Source: an uncultured Lachnospiraceae bacterium
Lineage (GTDB): Bacteria; Bacillota; Clostridia; Lachnospirales; Lachnospiraceae
DNA length: 15,715 bases
Direction of reading: 5' to 3'
Assembly: GCA_910585825.1 (NCBI GenBank)
Contig: CAJUEY010000052.1
Location: 1 to 15,715 of the forward strand
Under the pieces are notes generated by a model. That model did not search any database and was not told the origin of the DNA. It was given only the letters and a program-made list of their open reading frames with translations. Below are positions 7,801 through 14,553 of this stretch, piece by piece; positions within the stretch are counted from its first letter, which is position 1, and each line of letters begins with the position of its first letter. The position numbers were made by a program, and so were the translations under genes.

Positions 7801-9903
7801 AAGTGGCATAACATATTTATGGTTGTAGACGGAAAGGGCTGGCAGCGTCTGTATGTAGATGGAAAACCTTCCAGCACTCGCGGCGGCAACAACAACCAGG
7901 GTTCTGCATATGCAAAAGAAACAACAGGCTATGCAAGAAAACCGTTTACACTTGGCTACAACTCAAAATCAAATAATCCGAACTGGTACAGAAATATCTT
8001 TACTGAAGAATACGGATATATTGCAGATTTTGAGTTCTACAGTGACAAGAACTATGACAATATCACAAATGGTGCAGGAACAGATATTTCGGATGCACAG
8101 ATTCTGGATGAACAGTTGACAGAGAATATCAATCTGCAGCAGCTTGAGAACAAGTATGGAGATGACGTTGGAATCGTTCTGACAAATATGCTTCAGGAAT
8201 CCAATTCAGCAGCAACGATTACAGCAACACCATATGTAGCAAAAACAAACTGGAGCCAGGAGACGTCAAAAGGAAGCGACGAGTTTGAATTAATTGACAA
8301 AAAGAATCCGACGGCATTTGGGTATGCGGCGCGTTATCGTTCCACAACGACGCTGACGGCATATGACGGATTCACATTTAAGAATGACGTATCATTTACA
8401 AATGCAGTAAAAGACAAATTCGTTACAGAAGGCGGCGCGGATGCAGACAAGATCGAGGTAACCGTTGGACCGAATGCAGCGAACGAAGCAAATAAAGTGC
8501 TGACGATTACAGCTACTTACGGCGAGACAGAAGAAGCTCCGTGTACATGCGAGGTAGAAGTTGTCACGCCTCCGGCTCCGATAGAAGTTGAGATTCCGGA
8601 AGATGCAGACACAGCAACAGCAGATCTGCCGGATCTGACAAAAAATGTGGCGGTTAAATGTCTGAAGGATGAGCATCCGGTTGAGGGACGCATCCTGTTC
8701 GACTGGGCGGTTGCAGAAGGCAGCGAAGACAAGATTGAAATCAATTCCGACAAGAAACTTGTTGCAAAACAGTCGGGTACGGCGACACTGAATGTGACAG
8801 CCACATTCCAGGTTAAAAATAGTGAGGACCAATGGGTGACATATCAGAACGGTGAGGGAGAAGACGTAACCACAACGATCAACGTCACCGTAACAGTGAC
8901 AAAAGCAGGCGCGGCAGCTCAGGAAGATCTGGAGGCTCTGGAAGGTGCAGCGGATCAGGCGAATGCGGATTATCCGGAAAGCGTAAAAGATGATTATACA
9001 GAAGCTGCATGGAATGCGCTTCAGGCTGCAATCACGGCAGCAAGAGATCTGGCAGGTAATCCGAATGCGACAGCAGCGCAGGTTACAGCAGCAGCAGAAA
9101 ACCTGCAGAATGCAATCAGCGCCCTTGCAAACGCAAAGAGTCCAAAAGGACTTGCAAAAGACGCGCTTAAGGCAGTTTTGGACAACGCAGAATTAAAGGC
9201 GCTGATCGAAGGCAATAACAGCGATAAGAAATACACGGCGGAGAGCTATAAGGCTCTTACAGATGCTTATGCAGCAGCACAAAACGGACTGACGACTGCA
9301 GACGCAGCAACGCTTGGAGCCTTGAAGACAGCTCTTGAGACAGCTTGGAAGAGCGGGCTGAAAGAGGCACAGGCGGGTCCGGGCGGCAACAACGGCGGCT
9401 CAGGCGTAAAAGACGGCGAAATACTTACCGGAGCAGACGGAAGCAAGTACCAGGTTGCAAGCGCGAAAGACAAGACGGTCATCATTACAAAGGGAGTCGA
9501 TGCAAAGACGATCAAAGTAGGACCGACTGTAGCGCTTAAGGGAGATACCTATAAAGTAATCGGCATCGGCAACAGCGCATTTGCAGGATTGAAGAAGGCG
9601 ACCAAAGTTGTCATCAACGGAAACGTAACGAGCATCGGCGACAAGGCGTTTGCAAAATCCAAGAAAATCAAGAACGTGACGATCGGAGCAGACGTAACGA
9701 AGATCGGCAAGCAGGCGTTCATGAACTGTACAAAGTTAAGCAAGGTAATCCTGAAAGGAACAGGATTAACGAATAAGAGCTTTGGAAAGAAGGCGTTCAG
9801 CAAGACAGCGAAGAAAGTAGCTGTAAAATGGGGCAAAGTAAAAGGAAAACAGCGCACCCAGTTAAAGAAGGCTTTGAAGAAGGCAGGCATGAAAGTGAAA
9901 TAA
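4900..9903 (+). CDS. large secreted multidomain protein: F5/8C, two LamG-like units, FIVAR, LRR_5-type C-terminus
   Basis: A 1667-aa exported protein, probably glycan-binding or adhesive. ATG 4900 is chosen over TTG 4894 because AAAGGAGA (4885-4892) is properly spaced only for ATG. Residues 1-33 are a signal peptide (KLKR, hydrophobic core, VYA before DE). Then: an F5/8 type C (discoidin) domain at about 45-205; unit 1 at 214-582, with a LamG/concanavalin-like fold at about 299-482; an Ig-like stretch; unit 2 at 786-1160, paralogous to unit 1 (shared GFNA..TPG..NKF, KWH..F.V.DGK, FTLGYN, EYGYIA, NGAGTD.SDA); a second Ig-like stretch; two FIVAR-like helical bundles at about 1338-1490; a Gly/Asn linker; and an LRR_5 (BspA-like) Lys-rich domain at about 1506-1667. 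No LPXTG motif and no catalytic domain are recognisable. FIVAR, LamG and F5/8C usually accompany sialidases and other glycosidases, so a carbohydrate ligand is plausible but inferred. It ends at a strong terminator. Confidence 0.9.
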   Translation: MKLKRILAGVLTGAMMITGIPAFGLEASLPVYADEAADSTGAAGVTYTNLAAGKAVRSAGTEEGAASNVTDGKADTVWKSADLNKVSPQYLEIDLQDIRSNIDHIKLNFGTAWDGTYTVYTYENKNGANTTWHTVKTVGTNGPDGTIASDAGIAEGRTGNVDTIVRNGANERIVLRRFLRIEFTKANAAAGTHVSVAEVEINGTTSQRIYGPAITVKVPQTGEFAEAAVVKADENNAAYHTNLRDRTVPSATLLKGGLNNTNDIPVDSITDDMLLNKGKKDGETGTDYDYEMYYADGTYGFNAQARTPGSDNKFRAESDKVKIISFQLYLKKPAPNNGDNESALNIFGNGERYAVQIQKNGIQVYTKDRGANGNGTSWPTDRYAISDSDWDNFINKWHDVMIVFDGKASGNAKGRMRIYVDGTPGTSNANAITYTDYHSGEANRHFTLGYNEACPREKQAFTSEYGYIARLKFYTNADLEGHVNGAGTDLSDAKTLSDEAVEKINLQTLESADKANAYKVISNVLQKEEPTLRVTLCPYNRKTIWQKYADNAWTDMAADETFADNTKYRAVTTLEADDGYIFDSECRARVAENMTLDGTAAEGTTLNTVTVESKNRKLVATTYFNLTNGKDDPAVEVAETCSIEEVIIGDESIYLTYDKAENATQTVTEIDMAEARVGELCADHQNATADIAYALSGASEGTNENDYVKMEVDEATKKIKLTPKKVSKKALGYEPISITVTATLKDSDGNAITEAGGGDPIAETGTIQIFIDGKKSDQVIDVAPAVTVQSPKAGEFPQVAELAIPGTAKHFEDIDDRMNPAAQLDALTQDYIRTNPYIKEGTVSGGSQPKDPTEEWISQWHNTPVIKNIQGVWGFNAIGQTPGDTNKFDVFGNDIKLVSFKLFLKKWPTTDNTQTNGNPTAVDVYGKGNKYAFQVTSNQTLFMFMEAQNGSWPTEVYTPENKADFLNKWHNIFMVVDGKGWQRLYVDGKPSSTRGGNNNQGSAYAKETTGYARKPFTLGYNSKSNNPNWYRNIFTEEYGYIADFEFYSDKNYDNITNGAGTDISDAQILDEQLTENINLQQLENKYGDDVGIVLTNMLQESNSAATITATPYVAKTNWSQETSKGSDEFELIDKKNPTAFGYAARYRSTTTLTAYDGFTFKNDVSFTNAVKDKFVTEGGADADKIEVTVGPNAANEANKVLTITATYGETEEAPCTCEVEVVTPPAPIEVEIPEDADTATADLPDLTKNVAVKCLKDEHPVEGRILFDWAVAEGSEDKIEINSDKKLVAKQSGTATLNVTATFQVKNSEDQWVTYQNGEGEDVTTTINVTVTVTKAGAAAQEDLEALEGAADQANADYPESVKDDYTEAAWNALQAAITAARDLAGNPNATAAQVTAAAENLQNAISALANAKSPKGLAKDALKAVLDNAELKALIEGNNSDKKYTAESYKALTDAYAAAQNGLTTADAATLGALKTALETAWKSGLKEAQAGPGGNNGGSGVKDGEILTGADGSKYQVASAKDKTVIITKGVDAKTIKVGPTVALKGDTYKVIGIGNSAFAGLKKATKVVINGNVTSIGDKAFAKSKKIKNVTIGADVTKIGKQAFMNCTKLSKVILKGTGLTNKSFGKKAFSKTAKKVAVKWGKVKGKQRTQLKKALKKAGMKVK

Positions 9904-9913
9904 GTCTGTATTA

Positions 9914-9948
9914 AAAAATCCCGGGAATCTTTGATTTCCGGGATTTTT
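9914..9948 (+). terminator. rho-independent terminator of the large secreted-protein gene
   Basis: A 15-bp stem (one G-U pair) runs from 9914-9928 to 9934-9948 around a 5-nt loop. Its centre is CCCGG/CCGGG, and the outer A-run pairs with the TTTTT tail. It starts 11 nt after the stop codon. The A/T ends on both sides mean it may also work for minus-strand transcripts. Confidence 0.92.
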
Positions 9949-9988
9949 ATATGAAAATCACCAATTAAATCTTGTAAAATAACGAAAA

Positions 9989-10012
9989 CTCCTGTATCTT
10001 AAAATATAGGAG
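9989..10012 (+). promoter_or_regulatory. hairpin sequestering the rarA ribosome binding site
   Basis: CTCCTGTAT (9989-9997) can pair over 9 bp (one G-U) with ATATAGGAG (10004-10012), leaving a 6-nt loop. The 3' arm contains AGGAG, the Shine-Dalgarno sequence of rarA, so the folded mRNA would hide it. A weak promoter may lie just upstream (TTGTAA 9972-9977, 17 bp, TATCTT 9995-10000, or a -10 TAAAAT at 9975-9980). Only the second would place the hairpin inside the transcript. Confidence 0.45.
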
Positions 10013-10019
10013 AAAAAAT

Positions 10020-11351
10020 ATGGATTTATTTGATTATATGAGGGAACAGAATAAAGAAAAGGAATCGCCTTTGGCATCCAGGCTGCGCCCTGAGACATTG
10101 GAAGAAGTAGTCGGACAGCAGCATATTATAGGAAAGGATAAGCTTCTTTACAGGGCGATCAAAGCCGATAAGATTTCTTCCGTTTTGTTCTACGGGCCGC
10201 CGGGAACGGGAAAAACGACGCTGGCCCGGGTGATTGCCCATACCACCAGCGCTGATTTTACCCAGATCAATGCCACCGCCGCCGGGAAAAAGGATATGGA
10301 AGAAGTCATTCATAAGGCAAAAGAACTTCAGGGTATGTACGGCAGAAAGACAATCCTGTTTATTGACGAAATCCACAGATTTAATAAGGGACAGCAGGAT
10401 TACCTTCTTCCGTTTGTAGAAGACGGAACCGTTGTATTAATAGGTGCAACAACGGAGAACCCGTATTTTGAAGTGAATCCGGCTCTGATTTCCAGATCTG
10501 TGATTTTTGAACTGAAATCTTTGACCAAAGAAGATATCAAAATATTGCTTCTTCGAGCCGTGACGGATGAGAACAAAGGCATGGGATCTTACGGAGCCAA
10601 AATAGATCCGGATGCATTGGAGTTTCTTTCAGATGTCAGCAATGGAGATGCAAGAGCGGCATTAAATGCCATTGAACTTGGTGTTTTGACGACAGAGCGG
10701 AGCGAGGACGGAAAGATTCATATTACATTGGATACCGCGTCAGAGTGTATTCAAAAAAGGGTTGTAAGATACGATAAAAGCGGAGATAATCATTATGATA
10801 CCATATCTGCATTTATCAAAAGCATGAGGGGTTCCGATCCCGACGCGGCCGTTTATTATCTTGCCCGTATGCTTTATGCCGGAGAAGATATACGTTTTAT
10901 TGCAAGAAGGATTATGATCTGCGCATCGGAAGATGTGGGAATGGCAGATCCCAATGCGTTAAATATAGCAGTAGCAGCAGCCTTGGCTGTAGAACGGATC
11001 GGGATGCCGGAGGCGCAGATTATTTTATCTGAGGCTGTAACTTATGTGGCAACGGCGCCAAAAAGCAATGCATCCTGTCTGGCTGTAGGAAAAGCTTTTG
11101 AAACAGTAAAGAATACCATGACAGCGCCCGTTCCGTCGCATTTACAGGATTCTCATTATAAATCGGCCAATAAATTAGGCCGGGGCCTTGGGTATAAATA
11201 TGCCCATGATTATCCTATGCATTATGTAAAACAGCAGTATCTTCCGGATGGACTGACGGAAGAGAAGTTTTACGAGCCTACGGAAAACGGCTATGAAAAA
11301 CAGGTTTTGGCATATATGGATAAAATAAAAAATCAGGAGGAACAAAAATGA
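10020..11351 (+). CDS. rarA: replication-associated recombination protein A (RarA/MgsA AAA+ ATPase)
   Basis: RarA is a cytoplasmic clamp-loader-like AAA+ ATPase that acts at stalled replication forks and single-strand gaps. At 443 aa it is full length. Residues 20-35 (RPETLEEVVGQQH) are the usual entry motif. Walker A is GPPGTGKT (59-66), Walker B ILFIDE (112-117), sensor 1 IGATTENP (141-148) and the arginine-finger stretch NPALISRS (153-160). GDARAALN is the sensor 2/lid signature. The C-terminal half is the MgsA tetramerisation domain, with SMRGSDPDAA and LARMLYAGED motifs. ATG 10020 is preceded by AGGAGA at 10008-10013, which lies in a hairpin. Its TGA overlaps the next gene's ATG, so the two are co-transcribed and probably translationally coupled. 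No functional tie between them is known. Confidence 0.96.
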   Translation: MDLFDYMREQNKEKESPLASRLRPETLEEVVGQQHIIGKDKLLYRAIKADKISSVLFYGPPGTGKTTLARVIAHTTSADFTQINATAAGKKDMEEVIHKAKELQGMYGRKTILFIDEIHRFNKGQQDYLLPFVEDGTVVLIGATTENPYFEVNPALISRSVIFELKSLTKEDIKILLLRAVTDENKGMGSYGAKIDPDALEFLSDVSNGDARAALNAIELGVLTTERSEDGKIHITLDTASECIQKRVVRYDKSGDNHYDTISAFIKSMRGSDPDAAVYYLARMLYAGEDIRFIARRIMICASEDVGMADPNALNIAVAAALAVERIGMPEAQIILSEAVTYVATAPKSNASCLAVGKAFETVKNTMTAPVPSHLQDSHYKSANKLGRGLGYKYAHDYPMHYVKQQYLPDGLTEEKFYEPTENGYEKQVLAYMDKIKNQEEQK

Positions 11352-12637
11352 AATCATATCAGGAAATGACAAAAGAAGAATTGCTGCAGGAAAAAAATCA
11401 GTTGGACAAGGAGTACAGGAAGTACCAGATGAGGGGATTGAAGTTGGATATGTCCAGAGGAAAGCCCTCTGCAGAGCAGCTGGATATTTCTATGGGCATG
11501 ATGGACGTTTTGCATGGCGGCGACAACCTAGCCTGCGAAGACGGCACGGACTGTCGGAATTATGGCATTGTGGACGGTATTCACGAAGCGAAGGTGCTGC
11601 TTGGCGATATGATTGAGTGTAATCCTGACAATATTATCATCTACGGAAATTCCAGCCTGAATATCATGTATGATACAGTTGCCCGTTCTATGACCCACGG
11701 CGTTATGGGAAGTACGCCCTGGTGCAAACTGGACAAAGTGAAATTTTTATGTCCCGTTCCGGGCTATGACAGACATTTCGCCATTACAGAACACTTTGGC
11801 ATTGAAATGATCAACATTCCCATGCTTCCTACCGGACCGGATATGGACATGGTAGAAGAACTGGTGGCAAATGATGATGCAGTCAAAGGAATCTGGTGTG
11901 TACCGAAATATTCCAATCCTCAGGGCATTACGTATTCCGATGAGACAGTACGCCGTTTTGCAAGGTTAAAACCGGCAGCAAAAGATTTTCGTATTTACTG
12001 GGATAATGCTTATGGCGTACATCATCTGTATGATATTGATCAGGACAATCTGGTGGAAATTTTTGCAGAATGTAAACGTGCCGGCAATCCGGACATGGTA
12101 TACAAATTCTGTTCCACTTCCAAAATCAGTTTTCCAGGTTCCGGTGTAGCTGCCATTGCAGCATCTGCCAATAACCTGGAAGATATCAAAAATCAGCTTG
12201 TGGTACAGACGATTGGCCATGACAAGGTAAATCAGCTTCGACATGTGAGATTTTTTAAAAATATTCATGGAATTACCGAGCATATGAGAAAGCATGCAGA
12301 TATTCTCCGGCCGAAGTTTGAAATGGTGCTGGATATTCTTGCAAGAGAGCTTGAAGATATCGGCGCCGGCAACTGGTATTGTCCGAAGGGCGGTTATTTT
12401 ATATGCTATCAGGCGTTGGATAACTGTGCAAAAGAGATTGTTTCCAGAGCAAAAAAAGCGGGTGTTGTTATGACTCCGGCAGGAGCGCCCTTCCCTTACG
12501 GGAAAGACCCGAAAGATTCTGTCATCCGTATTGCGCCTACTTATCCCAGCATTGAAGATCTGGAAACGGCAGCGAATATTTTTGTAGTCTGCGTTAAATT
12601 AGTTTCTATAGAAAAACTGTTGGCAGAAATGGAATAA
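11348..12637 (+). CDS. PLP-dependent class I/II aminotransferase (aspartate aminotransferase-like)
   Basis: A 429-aa fold-type I aminotransferase that moves an amino group between an amino acid and a 2-oxo acid in the cytoplasm, using pyridoxal phosphate. The cofactor residues are visible: N190 (YSNPQG), D219 and Y222 (WDNAY), the Schiff-base lysine K259 (STSKISFPGSG), and R394 (VIRIAP), which binds the substrate carboxylate. The N-terminal LDMSRGKPS and NYGIVDG motifs resemble the Corynebacterium-type aspartate aminotransferase subfamily (Asp_aminotransf) more than E. coli AspC, so aspartate/glutamate is the best guess, with an aromatic amino acid possible. ATG 11348 overlaps the rarA stop by 4 nt, and AGGAGG at 11335-11340 is well placed, lying inside rarA. 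The pair looks like an operon read from the rarA side. Confidence 0.9.
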   Translation: MKSYQEMTKEELLQEKNQLDKEYRKYQMRGLKLDMSRGKPSAEQLDISMGMMDVLHGGDNLACEDGTDCRNYGIVDGIHEAKVLLGDMIECNPDNIIIYGNSSLNIMYDTVARSMTHGVMGSTPWCKLDKVKFLCPVPGYDRHFAITEHFGIEMINIPMLPTGPDMDMVEELVANDDAVKGIWCVPKYSNPQGITYSDETVRRFARLKPAAKDFRIYWDNAYGVHHLYDIDQDNLVEIFAECKRAGNPDMVYKFCSTSKISFPGSGVAAIAASANNLEDIKNQLVVQTIGHDKVNQLRHVRFFKNIHGITEHMRKHADILRPKFEMVLDILARELEDIGAGNWYCPKGGYFICYQALDNCAKEIVSRAKKAGVVMTPAGAPFPYGKDPKDSVIRIAPTYPSIEDLETAANIFVVCVKLVSIEKLLAEME

Positions 12638-12639
12638 AT

Positions 12640-12651
12640 ACAGTATACTGT
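12640..12651. promoter_or_regulatory. perfect 12-bp palindrome upstream of galT
   Basis: ACAGTATACTGT is an uninterrupted palindrome starting 3 nt after the aminotransferase stop and 46 nt before galT. TATAAG at 12655-12660 could be a -10 box, with no good -35 upstream, which would suit an activator-dependent or weak promoter. LacI/GalR operators usually have a central CG and this has a central TA, so a GalR site is not indicated. Confidence 0.35.
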
Positions 12652-12697
12652 TTGTATAAGAACTTTTTAAAACAGGGAGAAAAGGAGAGGGTAAAGC

Positions 12698-14227
12698 ATG
12701 ATTTTAGAGAGAATTTTGGATCTGACAGATTATGGGCTGGCAACCGGATTGATTGAAAAGGCAGATGAGCATTTTACAATTAACCGCCTGTTGGAGTTGT
12801 TTTGTCTGGATGAAATGGAAGATGAAGTTTATGCCGTCCATGCAAAGAAAGGCGGCATGACAAGGGATACGGCAGAAGAATCATTGGAAGGGATTTTAAA
12901 AGATTTGTTAGACTATGCCTATGAAAACGGCATTACGGAAGAAAACGGCGTTGTTTATCGTGATTTATTCGATACAAAAATTATGAGCCTGCTGGTTCCA
13001 AGACCAAGTGAAGTAATCGGGAAGTTTCAGGCATTGTATGAGAAAGATCCCAAAGAGGCAACGGATTATTTTTATACACTGAGCAGAGATACGGATTATA
13101 TCCGCAGATACCGCATCAAGAAAGATCTGAAATGGACGGCAGATACCGGGTACGGTACGTTGGATATTACCATTAACCTTTCCAAACCGGAGAAAGATCC
13201 AAAAGCGATTGCCGCAGCCAAACTGGCAAAACAGAGCGGTTATCCGAAATGCCTGCTCTGCAGGGAGAATGAAGGTTATGCCGGACGGGTAAATCATCCT
13301 GCCAGACAGAATCATAGAATTATTCCGGTTACAATTAACAACAGCGACTGGTTTTTCCAGTATTCTCCATATGTATATTACAACGAGCATTGCATCGTAT
13401 TTAATTCCAGGCATACGCCGATGAAGATTGAACGCGCGACTTTCGGCAAGCTGCTGGATTTCGTGGCGCAGTTCCCTCATTATTTTGTGGGATCTAATGC
13501 AGATCTACCGATTGTAGGCGGTTCCATTTTAAGTCACGATCATTTTCAGGGCGGCCATTATGAATTTGCCATGGCAAAAGCTCCGGTGGAAAAAGAGATC
13601 TCTTTTGTGGGATTTGAAGATGTAAAAGCAGGAATCGTAAAATGGCCGATGTCTGTCATTCGTCTGGATTGTGCAGACAAAGATCGGTTGATTGATCTGG
13701 CGGATAAGATTTTGCTTGCCTGGAGGGGATATACAGACGAGGCAGCCTTCATATTTGCAGAGACAGATGGAGAACCCCACAACACGATTACGCCGATTGC
13801 GAGAAAACGCGGCGAATTGTTTGAACTGGATCTGGTGCTCCGCAATAATATTACAACGAAAGAGCATCCGTTGGGCGTTTATCATCCCCATGCAAAATTG
13901 CATCACATCAAGAAAGAAAATATCGGCCTGATAGAAGTTATGGGACTTGCGGTTCTTCCGGCGCGGTTAAAAGATGAAATGGCAGCATTACAGGAGGCGA
14001 TTTTGTCCGGCGCAGATCTTCGGGCAGATGAAACCCTTGAGAAACACGCAGACTGGGTAGAGGAATTCTTACCGAAGTATGAAAGCATCACCAAAGATAA
14101 TATTGAGAGTATTGTTCAGAAAGAAATCGGACTTGTATTTTCAGAAGTATTGGAAGATGCCGGCGTATACAAATGCACGCCGGAAGGCAGAGAAGGATTT
14201 TTGCGTTTTGTAAATAGTGTAAATTAA
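12698..14227 (+). CDS. galT: UDP-glucose--hexose-1-phosphate uridylyltransferase, class 2
   Basis: GalT moves UMP from UDP-glucose to galactose-1-phosphate in the Leloir pathway, giving UDP-galactose and glucose-1-phosphate, in the cytoplasm. At 509 aa, with the N-terminal MILERILDLTDYGL stretch and an extra helical N-terminal region, it belongs to the larger Firmicutes-type class 2 family rather than the 350-aa E. coli type. Visible signatures are CLLCRENEGYAGRVNHPARQ (C185, C188), the active-site stretch GGSILSHDHFQGG with H280 and H282, and HPHAKLHHIKKENIGLIEVMG near the C-terminus. ATG 12698 follows AGGAGAGG at 12683-12690. Neither galK nor galE is adjacent, so the pathway is split across the genome or the gene is regulated alone. 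A palindrome at 12640-12651 is the only candidate control site. A terminator follows directly. Confidence 0.97.
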   Translation: MILERILDLTDYGLATGLIEKADEHFTINRLLELFCLDEMEDEVYAVHAKKGGMTRDTAEESLEGILKDLLDYAYENGITEENGVVYRDLFDTKIMSLLVPRPSEVIGKFQALYEKDPKEATDYFYTLSRDTDYIRRYRIKKDLKWTADTGYGTLDITINLSKPEKDPKAIAAAKLAKQSGYPKCLLCRENEGYAGRVNHPARQNHRIIPVTINNSDWFFQYSPYVYYNEHCIVFNSRHTPMKIERATFGKLLDFVAQFPHYFVGSNADLPIVGGSILSHDHFQGGHYEFAMAKAPVEKEISFVGFEDVKAGIVKWPMSVIRLDCADKDRLIDLADKILLAWRGYTDEAAFIFAETDGEPHNTITPIARKRGELFELDLVLRNNITTKEHPLGVYHPHAKLHHIKKENIGLIEVMGLAVLPARLKDEMAALQEAILSGADLRADETLEKHADWVEEFLPKYESITKDNIESIVQKEIGLVFSEVLEDAGVYKCTPEGREGFLRFVNSVN

Positions 14228-14235
14228 AAGATATT

Positions 14236-14266
14236 GCTGCCGGAGGGGACTTCGGCAGCGCTTTTT
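14236..14266 (+). terminator. rho-independent terminator of galT
   Basis: GCTGCCG (14236-14242) pairs with CGGCAGC (14253-14259), extended inward by a G-U and an A-U pair around a G-rich loop, then GC and TTTTT. It lies 9 nt after the galT stop. Confidence 0.92.
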
Positions 14267-14306
14267 CCATATTTTACAATTTTTTTGAAATTTTTTAAAA
14301 AATATA

Positions 14307-14335
14307 TTGACAAAGAACAATTTATCCTGTATTAT
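14307..14335 (+). promoter_or_regulatory. strong promoter of tRNA-Gly
   Basis: TTGACA (14307-14312), a 17-bp spacer and TATTAT (14330-14335) make a near-consensus sigma-A promoter. Upstream, 14281-14303 is almost pure A/T and includes the palindrome ATTTTTTAAAAAAT (14290-14303), like an UP element. Start near 14342 leaves a leader of about 43 nt. In it TTGTGCTT (14341-14348) can pair with AAGCACAA (14365-14372), to be removed when the tRNA 5' end is processed. Confidence 0.85.
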
Positions 14336-14384
14336 ATTTATTGTGCTTGAGAGATACAAAAGCAAAGCACAAAACATCATAAAT

Positions 14385-14457
14385 GCGATAGTGGCGTAGT
14401 TGGTAACGCGCGACCTTGCCAAGGTCGAGACCGCGGGTTCGAGCCCCGTCTATCGCT
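14385..14457 (+). tRNA. tRNA-Gly (anticodon GCC)
   Basis: A full cloverleaf can be drawn over 73 nt: acceptor GCGATAG/CTATCGC (14385-14391, 14450-14456), D stem GCGT/ACGC, anticodon stem CGACC/GGTCG with loop TTGCCAA (GCC at 14418-14420), a 5-nt variable loop, and T stem GCGGG/CCCGT with loop TTCGAGC. The discriminator is T, as expected for tRNA-Gly. The CCA end is not encoded. It reads GGC and GGU codons. tRNA 3' ends are classic integration sites, and an integrase remnant follows here. Confidence 0.97.
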
Positions 14458-14470
14458 CTTAGGTTGAGAA

Positions 14471-14515
14471 CCGCAACCCCTTGATTTTAGAGGGTTTGCG
14501 GATTTCTTTTTTTCT
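14471..14515 (+). terminator. terminator of tRNA-Gly and candidate attachment-site core
   Basis: CCGCAA pairs with TTGCGG (14471-14476, 14496-14501). The stem continues inward through one C-T mismatch with CCCT/AGGG, leaving a loop around TGATTTTAG, then a T-rich tract (14503-14515), so it should end tRNA transcription. Bases 14473-14499 match the stem-loop by the left integrase (929-955) at 22/27 positions, which suggests that both are borders recognised by related integrases. The terminator role is well supported; the attachment role is inference. Confidence 0.75.
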
Positions 14516-14531
14516 CTGAATTGGGTGATTC

Positions 14532-14553
14532 TGATTAAATTTTGATTAAATTT
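14532..14553 (-). repeat. tandem 11-bp repeat abutting the integrase stop (candidate arm-binding sites)
   Basis: TGATTAAATTT occurs twice back to back (14532-14542, 14543-14553), and the second copy touches the minus-strand stop codon at 14553-14555. The period and location mirror the 870-890 repeat by the left integrase, though the sequence differs, as expected for integrases of different arm specificity. Confidence 0.5.

Noticed and set aside
929..14499. The two hairpin cores as ends of a single 13.5-kb element carrying clpB to tRNA-Gly
   Set aside because: The cores differ at 5 of 27 positions, the two integrases are different and point inward toward the cores, and the DNA between holds housekeeping genes. 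Two separate elements flanking chromosomal DNA is simpler.
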